From Globodera rostochiensis (Eukaryota; Nematoda; Chromadorea; Rhabditida; Heteroderidae), in NCBI GenBank assembly GCA_018350325.1, contig JAEVLN010000012.1, positions 2,968,378 through 3,032,377 of the forward strand: a stretch of 64,000 nt of DNA, in the 5' to 3' direction. The position numbers and the translations under genes are program-made. Of this stretch, positions 23,119-33,170 are shown one piece after another. The notes under the pieces were generated by a model, which worked only from the letters and a program-made list of their open reading frames with translations, ran no database searches and was not told the origin of the DNA. Numbering within the stretch: position 1 is the stretch's first letter; every line of letters starts with the position of its first letter.

Positions 23119-24452
23119 TCATTTGTTCGGATGCACTCCTCCGGCACTGCGCGCTTGATTCACTCCTCCTCCTTGTCCACCGCCAGGCCGCTGGGTTCCT
23201 GCGCTTTGCACTTGTCGCTGATCTGTGAAGCGCCTTCCAACTTCCCAGTCGTATGGATGCTCTTGGAATCTGTTGTGGGCGAGGATGTAGCGCAAGACAG
23301 TCACCAGCGATTCGTAGTCCGGGCGTTCCTCAAAAGTGAGTTCGTCCTAAAAAAATTGCATCATCATTTAATTTCCTTTACACTTTGCAACTCACAATGT
23401 GTTTTAACATTGAACCGAACTCTGAAGGGCATCCTTCGAGCAGTTCCATGATCGCCTGTTGTCGAACTTCCTGTTGTTCATCCAGGCGGCGCAATTTCCT
23501 CTGGCCAATCTGAATACAAAAAAGATTTAAACAAAAAACTAGAATTTTAATTTTACTCACTGCTTCTTTGTCTCCCGCTTTTGCCCAAGGCAGAACGCCG
23601 ACGAATAGCTCGACCAGGACGTAGAACCAAGACTCGATGTCGTCTTTTCGGCTGTATTCGCGTCGGAGATGCGCGGAGATCGAGGCATACTTCGCTGACC
23701 CTCGGAATTTCGTCATCTCGCGCGGACGTCGATGTGCGCCCTGTAAAAGAATTGGTGATCAAAAGAAACAAGAAAATGATGAACAACTTACATCCTCCTT
23801 TTGGTATTTGCGTGCCATCCCGAAGTCGATCAGATAGATTAGTCGCAGTTCATTGCTTTCCGGCCGTCCGATGGTCGCATTTGGCGGCTTGATGTCCCGG
23901 TGAAGAAAGCCCTTGTCGTGCATGCCCCTGAGCGCGTTGAGCAGTTGAATTGACACGCCGATTGCCGTCCCGGGGCTGAAGCGGCCGCCAGCCTCGCGCA
24001 CAAGGTCATCAATCCCGCGGCCGACCAGTGACATGCTGAAAAAACAAAGATCCTTAAAAAAATTAACAACGGTCAATCTGAACTTACACAATGAATCGGA
24101 ATTCCTTTGACTGTCCAGTGGCCGGGTCCTGTGTCGCACCGCTTCCAAGGTCCAAGCAGCGGCAGAAGTGTTTTCCATCGCCGTCTCGGATAGAGTCCAG
24201 GCTGCGCAGTACATTGGCCTGAAAAAGCAAAGCATTATTTTTTTTTTTTAAACAAAAGTTTCAGCCTTTCACCTCCATCAGGAGAAGTGGATGCTTCGTG
24301 TCGACGGGCTCTGTCTTCATCGCTGCTTCCAACGCTTGGTCGTTCCGGCACAAGTAGACGGCGCCGAACATTCCAGCGCCCAGCTTCCTTGTGATGGTCC
24401 AAGTGTCGGCGAGACGAGTTCCTGGGTTGAGCGCCACGAGTTCCTCTGCCAT
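23119..24452 (-). CDS. CK1/TTBK-like Ser/Thr protein kinase
   Basis: This is a multi-exon kinase starting at 24452 (MAEELVALNPGTRLADTW). The glycine loop is KLGAGMFGAVYLC, the ATP-anchoring lysine is in AAMKTEPV, the catalytic loop is HRDIKPPNATIG and the metal-binding loop is YLIDFGMARKY. These are followed by FRGSAKYASISAHLRREYSR and DDIESWFYVLVELFVG, the CK1-type substitution for the APE region. The tail is glycine/glutamine rich and ends at 23119. Catalytic Lys, Asp, Asn and DFG are all present, so the kinase looks active. The HRDIKPPN/AKYASI pattern is that of the nematode-expanded tau-tubulin-kinase-like CK1 group, many members of which are sperm-enriched in C. elegans (established for that species). 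It is head-to-head with the PP1-like gene. Confidence 0.92.
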
Positions 24453-24716
24453 TGTGCCGCGTCGTGGAGTTGCTGTTGTTGTTTGTGCAATAAGAGAATG
24501 AATAAGTTACGTCACAAACCATTTTTGCTCCTTTTATAATAAATAGAAACAACAATAAAGTCTGAAAAATACGCAAAATTTGCAGCGCAAAATGGTCTAT
24601 ATATATTCGTCATTACGCCGCCAGACATTCACTTCAATCCAACCACCATCTGCTGGGCATCAGCAGCAGGACGAACCGACGACAACATCTGACGGGAGCT
24701 CAACGCAAAAGCTGTC
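24453..24716. promoter_or_regulatory. 264-bp divergent intergenic region (putative bidirectional promoter)
   Basis: The region separates the start codons of the kinase (-) and the PP1-like gene (+). It must hold both 5' UTRs and both core promoters unless expression comes from further away. No TATA-like or other named element is convincing. Confidence 0.4.
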
Positions 24717-25913
24717 ATGGCCGGCCCCCTCAGCATTCAACAAGTGGACGCCATCATCGACAAGGTCCTGCGATCATCGTATCAGCGCTTCACGGAACTG
24801 GTGAGTTAGTTGTTTGATTGTTGTTGTTGATGATCTTGAACAACCCATTTTTCAGGTCAACAACGATGAACTCCATTATCTGTGTGAGACCACAATCAAT
24901 GTTCTCCGGGAGCAGTCTACACTCGTCGAGATGCCAGCGCCTGTCGTCATCTGTGGCGATCTCCAAGGACAGTTCACGGACTTGGTGCGCATCTTCGACA
25001 CGCTTGGAGCGCCGCCGAAGAAGAACTACCTCTTTCTTGGCAACTACGTGAACAGAGGCAAACAGGGGATGGAGATTGCGGTTCTGCTCTTCTGCTACAA
25101 GGTGAAATCAGCACACCGAACATTCTGCTGATAAAGAATCTTTCAATTAAGATCAAGTACGCGGACAATTTCGTCTTGCTTCGAGGCAGCAGTGAGTGCA
25201 GCAAAACCAATCGCTCGTAAGTGGAAGATTTTTTGATTTTTTTTAGACTGATCAAATTTTTTCCCCCTTTCAGTGGTGGCTTCCTCGACGAGATTACGCG
25301 TCGCTATGGACAGGAGAATGCTCAACTCCTCTGGGACCACTTCAATCAGACGTTTTCTTGGCTCCCATACGTTGGACTGGTCGGGAAAAAAATTCTGTGT
25401 AAGAATTCACATGCTTTTTTTTTGTGTGTATGGTCTCAGTTTTTTGAATTTAGGCGTGCACAGTGGCCTTTCTCCCACGATGTATGATCTGCAACAGCTC
25501 GGTTCACTGCGTCGTCCGGCTTTGGACCCGGCCAATCCATCACTGGAGCTCGACATCCTCTTCGCCGACCCGGAGCCCGGAACTAACGGCTTTCGCGCGA
25601 ACAAACGAGGCCAAAGCGTCATGTTTGGCGAGAATGTGGTGACCAATCTCAGCAAGCAGTTCAGCGTCAACGTGATTGTTCGTGGACATCAGGTAAAGGC
25701 TCTGGTGTGGGTGGTGCTTGGTCTTGGCGGAAGAATCATCATCGTTTGTTTCAGGTTGTCCGTGAGGGCGTGGATTACTTCGCTGACCGCCGACTCGTCA
25801 CCGTCTTCTCAGTTCCTCATCTTTCGACTTCGCAAAACGCCGCCTTCCCGGGAGCAGTGCTGATCATCGGCGAGGACCTTCACCAATCCACCAAAGTCTT
25901 TCCTCCACGCTGA
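24717..25913 (+). CDS. PP1-like protein with degenerate active site (predicted pseudophosphatase)
   Basis: Six exons: 24717-24801, 24856-25101, 25152-25216, 25274-25398, 25455-25692 and 25755-25913. The PP1 fold is recognisable from end to end, e.g. VDAIIDKVL, YLCETTINVLREQSTLVEM, LLRGSSECSKTNR, GGFLDEITRRYGQENAQ, CVHSGLSPTMYDL and VIVRGHQVVREGVDYF. The metal site is damaged: GDxHG reads GDLQG, GDYVDRG reads GNYVNRG and RGNHE reads RGSSE. The APNYCG loop reads VPHLST. The His in CVHSGL, the His in RGHQV and the Arg in NRG and KRG remain. In PP1 the missing residues bind the two metals and protonate the leaving group, so catalysis is unlikely. All exons are open with clean splice sites, so the gene does not look like a relic. 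Confidence 0.9.
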
Positions 25914-26368
25914 GAGGGCGCAGGCGATTAACAACACATGCTGGGATGACGAAGGATGAAGGATATTGAATGATGAGCTTTGTGATCTCTTGTCGTGGTT
26001 GTTCATCCGTTGTATTGTGAGAGGCGGATTATTCCCGTTGTAACCATTGTATTGTATATTGTGTCCTGAACCAAAACATTGGTATGTATGTATTGTATCC
26101 CTCCCCAATGTTGTGTGTATTCGTATTGTTATGCATGAGTTCTGTTTGAGACTCAATAAATGCTTGTGAATTTGTTTGAGGCTGATGGCGCGGTGCTAAA
26201 TTTGTCTTTTTGTGAAAGAAAATGTTCTTTGAAAGATATTGACAAGAAAATTCAGATAAAAAAATACTGTTTTCGCCGCAAGCTAATTCTGGTAACAATC
26301 GACTCGTGTAAAAAATCCGTTTTAAAATAATACAATAAAGCACAAAATGATTTTATATCAATCACAAA
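25914..26368. other. Intergenic between convergent 3' ends
   Basis: An AATAAA-like signal is present (AATAAA near 26155, + strand), fitting the PP1-like 3' end. Nothing else is seen. Confidence 0.5.
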
Positions 26369-29300
26369 TTAGGAGGGTGACGACTGAATTGACTTCTCAG
26401 GTAATTCATTCCCTCTCGTTTCTGGAAGCAAAAGTGTGAGAAGTCCCGCCAACAGCGAAAAAGCGCCGAAAAATAGCATTGGCCAAATGGAAGAAACCCG
26501 CGCCTTAAAATATTGCACATATTTTTTGTTTTCTTCTAAATTACCATAATCCTGACACTCGGGGCAAATATGCTGCTTCCCTAAAAGATATTCAAAATTT
26601 AAAATAATATTTCCCTCCGAAAAAACGAATTATTAGGTTTTTTAAAGTTAACTTTTCTCTGTTCAAATTCCATTTTTGAGGAGCTTTTGCAATTTCACCT
26701 GTGAGACGGCTGTGCAAATTCCCATACAAAGGCCCCGATGCACAGTGGGAAATACTTCGGATGTGTACACGAACAGTCCCGTGAATGAACTGGAAATGGC
26801 GAATTTTCCAATCAGCCAAAGAATAAGGAAGAATTTGGGATTGTCGCTGATGAGGACGGCCAAAAAGGCGCAAGACGCCAAAATATGCGTTAACGAAGTG
26901 AACAGACGGCGCCCCATTCTCAAAAAAAAAAATTATTTTTTAGACGGTTTGGTGGTTTTGTATTGAAACAACAAATAAAACATAAGAAACTAAAACCACA
27001 GAGCGCCAATGTCACCCAACTTTTCAAGCAGTACAGGTGCGAACACATAAGCGGGCACTTCGGCTAACGCCACCAGAGTGAAGTTTATGTAGCGGTCGCC
27101 GGCCAATTGGGCGCTGAACAGGCTGAGGCCGTAGTAAATAAAAGTGTCGCAAGTCCTGGGAAGGAGGGCATTTCATTTTGAGCGCGACCAAAAAAGAGCC
27201 CGGACGGACCACAGAAAGCAGAAAACGATCAGATAGATGATCAGCGTCCGATTGGTCCAAATTCGTTTCAGTAGGGACGAAGAATTGCTGCAAATCGGTC
27301 AACAAACGCTGTCATTTCCATTTATTCACCTCTCTTCAGCCGCCTCTGCCCCCCGGGGTTCTGTTCCATCTCCCTCTCGATGCCCTTTAATGTGCTGAAC
27401 GAACTTTTCCAATTCGTCCTTTCCAATTTTGCGTGTGCCCGCCTTCGATGCGAATTTGTTTGCTTTTCCGACCCATTTTTTAACGTCCTCCAATTTCTTT
27501 TGGGCCACCAAAAAGTGAAAACTTTCTGGAATTGTGCTGGAAGGAAAAGCGAATTGATTTGAAATAAATTAATTGTGAAATAAATGATCAAAAAAAGTAT
27601 AATTAAATGAGATCAGTCAATCCTTTTTCTAAATAAATCGCTATCCAATAAATGCCGTTATACAACTTTCTGACAATAAATAGAAAAGTCCGAATAGAAT
27701 GGACGGTCCAGACGCTGCTGCGATTAGTTGCCGCCAATTTGTGCTGAAATATGCCACCGGCGCCACCAAACAATAGCCGACCATCCACATCAGTCCGAAC
27801 ACCAGCGCACTTTGGGAACGCAAGCGGAGCGGAATGCATTCGTAGGCGAGCACAAAATTGAGCATGGCACAGCCCTTGGAAATGAAAGGGAAGGCAAAGT
27901 ATGGCACAGCCCTTGGCAATGAAAGGGAAGGCAAAGTATGGCACAGCCCTTGGCAATGAAAGGGAAGGCAAAGTATGGCACAGCCCTTGGCAATGAAAGG
28001 GAAGGCAAAGTATGGCACAGCCCTTGGCAATGAAAGGGAAGGCAAAGTATGGCACAGCCCTTGGCAATGAAAGGGAAGGCAAAGTATGGCACAGCCCTTG
28101 GCAATGAAAGGGAAGGCAAAGTATGGCACAGCCCTTGGCAATGAAAGGGAAGGCAAAGTATGGCACAGCCCTTGGCAATGAAAGGGAAGGCAAAGTATGG
28201 CACAGCCCTTGGCAATGAAAGGGAAGGCAAAGTATGGCACAGCCCTTGGCAATGAAAGGGAAGGCAAAGTATGGCACAGCCCTTGGCAATGAAAGGGAGG
28301 CAAAGTATGGCACAGCCCTTGGCAATGAAAGGGAAGGCAAAGTATGGCACAGCCCTTGGAAATGAAAGGGAAGGCAAAGTATGGCACAGCCCTTGGCAAT
28401 GAAAGGGAAGGCAAAGTATGGCACAGCCCTTGGCAATGAAAGGGAGGCAAAGTATGGCACAGCCCTTGGCAATGAAAGGGAAGGCAAAGTATGGCACAGC
28501 CCTTGGCAATGAAAGGGAGGCAAAGTATGGCACAGCCCTTGGCAATGAAAGGGAAGGCAAAGTATGGCACAGCCCTTGGCAATGAAAGGGAAGGCAAAGT
28601 ATGGCACAGCCCTTGGCAATGAAAGGGAAGGCAAAGTATGGCACAGCCCTTGGCAATGAAAGGGAAGGCAAAGTATGGCACAGCCCTTGGCAATGAAAGG
28701 GAAGGCAAAGTCTGGCACAGCCCTTGGCAATGAAAGGGAAGGCAAAGTATGGCACAGCCCTTGGCAATGAAAGGGAAGGCAAAGTATGGCACAGCCCTTG
28801 GAAATGAAAGGGAAGGCAAAGTATGGCACAGCCCTTGGCAATGAAAGGGAAGGCAAAGTATGGCACAGCCCTTGGAAATGAAAGGGAAGGCAAAGTATGG
28901 CACAGCCCTTGGCAATGAAAGGGAAGGCAAAGTATGGCACAGACCTTGGCAATCAAAGGGAAGGCAAAGTATGGCACAGCCCTTGGCAATGAAAGGGAAG
29001 GCAAAGTATGGCACAGCCCTTGGCAATGAAAGGGAAGGCAAAGTCTGGCACAGCCCTTGGCAATGAAAGGGAAGGCAAAGTATGGCACAGCCCTTGGCAA
29101 TGAAAGGGAAGGCAAAGTCTGGCACAGCCCTTGGCAATGAAAGGGAAGGCAAAGTCTGGCACAGCCCTTGGCAATGAAAGGGAAGGCAAAGTATGGCACA
29201 GCCCTTGGCAATGAAAGGGAAGGCAAAGTATGGCACAGCCCTTGGAAATGAAAGGGAAGGCAAAGTATGGCACAGCCCTTGGCAATGAAAGGGAAGGCAA

Positions 29301-31638
29301 AGTATGGCACAGCCCTTGGCAATGAAAGGGAAGGCAAAGTATGGCACAGCCCTTGGAAATGAAAGGGAAGGCAAAGTATGGCACAGCCCTTGGAAATGAA
29401 AGGGAAGGCAAAGTATGGCACAGCCCTTGGCAATGAAAGGGAAGGCAAAGTATGGCACAGCCCTTGGAAATGAAAGGGAAGGCAAAGTATGGCACAGCCC
29501 TTGGAAATGAAAGGGAAGGCAAAGTATGGCACAGCCCTTGGCAATGAAAGGGAAGGCAAAGTATGGCACAGCCCTTGGCAATGAAAGGGAAGGCAAAGTA
29601 TGGCACAGCCCTTGGAAATGAAAGGGAAGGCAAAGTATGGCACAGCCCTTGGCAATGAAAGGGAAGGCAAAGTATGGCACAGCCCTTGGCAATGAAAGGG
29701 AAGGCAAAGTATGGCACAGCCCTTGGAAATGAAAGGGAAGGCAAAGTATGGCACAGCCCTTGGAAATGAAAGGGAAGGCAAAGTCTGGCACAGCCCTTGG
29801 CAATGAAAGGGAAGGCAAAGTATGGCACAGCCCTTGGCAATGAAAGGGAAGGCAAAGTATGGCACAGCCCTTGGAAATGAAAGGGAAGGCAAAGTATGGC
29901 ACAGCCCTTGGCAATGAAAGGGAAGGCAAAGTATGGCACAGCCCTTGGAAATGAAAGGGAAGGCAAAGTATGGCACAGCCCTTGGCAATGAAAGGGAAGG
30001 CAAAGTATGGCACAGCCCTTGGCAATCAAAGGGAAGGCAAAGTATGGCACAGCCCTTGGCAATGAAAGGGAAGGCAAAGTATGGCACAGCCCTTGGCAAT
30101 GAAAGGGAAGGCAAAGTCTGGCACAGCCCTTGGCAATGAAAGGGAAGGCAAAGTATGGCACAGCCCTTGGCAATGAAAGGGAAGGCAAAGTCTGGCACAG
30201 CCCTTGGCAATGAAAGGGAAGGCAAAGTCTGGCACAGCCCTTGGCAATGAAAGGGAAGGCAAAGTCTGGCACAGCCCTTGGCAATGAAAGGGAAGGCAAA
30301 GTATGGCACAGCCCTTGGCAATGAAAGGGAAGGCAAAGTATGGCACAGCCCTTGGAAATGAAAGGGAAGGCAAAGTATGGCACAGCCCTTGGCAATGAAA
30401 GGGAAGGCAAAGTATGGCACAGCCCTTGGCAATGAAAGGGAAGGCAAAGTATGGCACAGCCCTTGGAAATGAAAGGGAAGGCAAAGTATGGCACAGCCCT
30501 TGGAAATGAAAGGGAAGGCAAAGTATGGCACAGCCCTTGGCAATGAAAGGGAAGGCAAAGTATGGCACAGCCCTTGGAAATGAAAGGGAAGGCAAAGTAT
30601 GGCACAGCCCTTGGAAATGAAAGGGAAGGCAAAGTATGGCACAGCCCTTGGCAATGAAAGGGAAGGCAAAGTATGGCACAGCCCTTGGCAATCAAAGGGA
30701 AGGCAAAGTATGGCACAGCCCTTGGAAATGAAAGGGAAGGCAAAGTATGGCACAGCCCTTGGAAATGAAAGGGAAGGCAAAGTATGGCACAGCCCTTGGC
30801 AATGAAAGGGAAGGCAAAGTATGGCACAGCCCTTGGAAATGAAAGGGAAGGCAAAGTATGGCACAGCCCTTGGCAATGAAAGGGAAGGCAAAGCACAGCC
30901 CAATGGTCCAATGTCAAATCAAAAATTGGTGCGTTTGCTTTCAATAAACCGACCGAAAAGGAAAGCCCCTGGACGAAACGCATTGCGATGAACACAAAAA
31001 TATTGGGAGAAAAGGCCGAGGCGACGCCAACGAAGCCGCACAAAAACAGTGAGCAAAGAACGGACGAACGACGGCCTTTTCTGAAGGGATCGATCGATTG
31101 CCTTAAGCAATTAAATATTTTGGACCGATCTCCGAGCAGCGGCATGAAAATGCTGCCAATTGCCATTCCACCAACGAATGCCGAAGTGGCAATGTCTGCC
31201 AAATAGCTTTGATTGGAGTCCAAATTAAACTAAATTTTTGGGGCACTGACTCAAAATTTGTTTTTTCTGTTATTTTGCCTCTGCGGTTACTGTGCCCGGC
31301 CTCGGGGAACATTCGTCCCGCCGATCAGAAGAATCCACAGAATGATCAGTGCCGTTATTTCCCATTGTTGTTGAAGAACAAAAGTCGTCCATCAAAAAGG
31401 CAGAGCACATTATTGGCATTGCAACTGCGGCCCAAACCAAAGCCATCGCAATCCAAACAAAAAGCACGAACGGATTTTTGGGGCCTTTTAAATTTAATTA
31501 GACATTTTTTTGGGGGAATTTATTGACAAAACCGAGCAAATTCAGAAGCTGATCGGCCGATTTGCACTCAATGGCAGCCCCTCCGGGGGAATTAGCGGCA
31601 ACAGACGGAGAGATAATGGGGCCAATTTTGGTTTCCAT
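26369..31638 (-). CDS. SLC22-type organic ion transporter (major facilitator superfamily)
   Basis: The start at 31638 reads METKIGPIISPSVAANSPGG, then ADQLLNLLG spliced to PKNPFVLFVWIAMALVW (TM1). The extracellular loop is Asn/Cys-rich. TM2 is DIATSAFVGGMAIGSIFMPL, followed by the MFS signature GDR|KGRR. TM3-4 contain CGFVGVASAFSPNIFVF and RFVQGLSFS. The next exon begins GCAMLNFVLAYECIPLRLRS with LVFGLMWMVGYCLVAPVAYF. Later exons hold the charged cytoplasmic loop (QKKLEDVKKWVGKANKFA), YINFTLVALAEVPAYVF, FVYTSEVFPTVHRG (an SLC22 hallmark) and the C-terminus AGLLTLLLPETRGNELPEK. The intron 27875-30953 is 3,079 nt and almost wholly tandem repeat; the other introns seen are short. Substrates cannot be inferred. 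The family moves organic cations, anions or carnitine across the plasma membrane. Confidence 0.92.
27865..30902. repeat. 37-bp minisatellite, about 82 copies, filling a transporter intron and its 3' splice site
   Basis: The + strand unit begins TGGCACAGCCCTTGGCAATG and ends GGGAAGGCAAAGTA (37 bp). From 27865 to the last full unit at 30859 is 2,994 bp. With three visible 36-bp copies (AAAGGGAGGC, near 28283, 28438 and 28517) this is 81 steps exactly. The array ends in a truncated unit. Variants alternate between GGCAATG/GGAAATG and AGTATGG/AGTCTGG. A rare AATCAAAGG form occurs at 28951, 30024 and 30690. On the gene strand each monomer reads ...CATTGCCAAG|GGCTGTGCCATA, the same string as the real acceptor and first exon bases (27875/27874). 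Confidence 0.97.
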
Positions 31639-33170
31639 TTTGACAATATTTTAATGAATAAAAATTTCGGATGAAATAAAAGTAATAAATAAATAAATGT
31701 ATGGCCCGCCGCTGAAAATGAATGAAAGGTTAAAACGGAGGGGTGGGGGGGGGGAATTTGTAATTTTGCTCGCATCGTCCCGTAATATATTTATTTATAT
31801 GTTCGCGCAAACACTAACAGAATTGATCGTAAAATATTTAATTGATGTGTTAGTAATGGAAAAATGTTCAAATTTTGTTTAGCGAACCAAAAAGAAACGT
31901 GATTTATGTAATTTATATAATTAGGACAAAATTCCTGTGCTAATTCGTGAAAGAGCATATTAAAGCGGCCGGGCCCTTTGATCCCATTAGCTGCTAGAAA
32001 ATGTTGGGCGGCTGGGTTCGAAGCTGAACGGCGCCGAATGCTAAAACACCACGCCGCCTCCAATAGAGCCGCTGGGTTATCCGTTGGTCCAATTTCAATT
32101 CATTCAATTTATATTTTCATTCGGTGCTTCATCTTTTAAACGGTGACCCCCTCCCCGAGGGTTAGCCCCCCTCCCCCTCCCCGTCCCCCCGAGGGTTACC
32201 CCCCCCCCGTCCCCCGAGGGCCCCCCGTCCCCCCGAGGGTTACCCCCCCCCCCGTCCCCGTCCCCGTCCCCGTCCCATTGCATTGCGTTGATCACCGGAC
32301 GGGAGGGGCAAAGGCAAATAAACAAAAGCTTTGCGTTCACAATTCTTTGAATGAATTGAATAACGGCGAGATGAAAAGGGAATGAGTGTTGGGAATACCA
32401 TCAAAAGACAAATAAATGTTTCGGTTGAAGGGGGGGGGGGTCGTTGGAAGAAGCCGATGGATGTTCTGTTCATAAAACGAATTGATTTGGCCGAAGGACA
32501 AATGGAGCCGGTGGCACTCACAGCACAAAAATAGGGCCAATCGCCACCAATTCTCCCCCCCCCCCCGGGCTAATCCATTAAAGTCCATCTTTGAACATTC
32601 TGTCTTCGACAACCTGCCCACTTAAGTTATTTCCAAGTTCCCTTTTTTTCTAAAAAGACTCACAACTTGACGGACGGCACATCCTTATGCATTTGTGCCC
32701 AGACGAGCTTTGAGAATAAAGACGCTTTTTGCAGTCCTTCGCAATGCTTTCGTATTTCAATTTTAAACAAAGAAAAAGCAAAGACGACACAACGCCCTTT
32801 TCGTCCGTCCCCACTTCATTTTCCTCCATTCATTCATTCAGTCGACCCCATTCAACTTGCCCCTTAACATTCATTCGATCTTCTTTTGTTGTTGTCGGCC
32901 CAATCGTCGTTGTACGGTTATCCCCCCCCCCCCGGCGACTTTCAATTGTACGGTTATCCCTTCCGATCCCCCCCCCCCCCCGGTGGCTTTCATTTTTTCG
33001 GTTTTCCCTTCCGGTCCCCCCCCCCCCCCGGCGGCTTTCATTTGTACGGTTATCCCTTCCGATCCCCCCCCCCCCCCGGTGGCTTTCATTTGTACGGTTA
33101 TCCCTTCCGATCCCCCCCCCCCCCGGCGACTTTTGATTTTTCGCATTGAATTGTTTATTTTGTTGAACGA
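31639..33170. other. Divergent intergenic region with C-rich tracts
   Basis: The region lies between the transporter start (-) and the CNRIP1 start (+). It holds a C-rich block at 32150-32275 (CCCCGAGGGTTACCCC repeats), C or G runs near 32430 and 32557, and the minisatellite annotated separately. A GGTTCGAA with flanking inverted GGCGGC/GCCGCC at 31990-32060 was examined and not called as a tRNA. Confidence 0.5.
32921..33128. repeat. Poly-C minisatellite just upstream of CNRIP1, 5 C-tract blocks
   Basis: Units of roughly 45-48 bp alternate a C13-C15 run with CGGCGACTTTCAATTGTACG / GGTTATCCCTTCCGATC-type sequence. The array ends about 40 bp before the CNRIP1 start codon. All C runs are on the coding strand, so the template strand carries G runs able to form G-quadruplexes. 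Confidence 0.9.

Noticed and set aside
27865..30902. CRISPR-like array because of the 37-bp periodicity
   Set aside because: There are no unique spacers, since monomers abut directly, and the setting is a eukaryotic intron.
27603..31223. Very long reverse-strand open frames (up to 1,037 residues) made of 37-residue repeats
   Set aside because: All three frames are open because the 37-bp monomer has no stop codon. They are by-products of the intronic array, not separate genes.
31960..32080. Possible tRNA or tRNA-derived SINE (GGGTTCGAAG with inverted GGCGGC/GCCGCC)
   Set aside because: A proper A box, D arm and anticodon stem could not be built on either strand.
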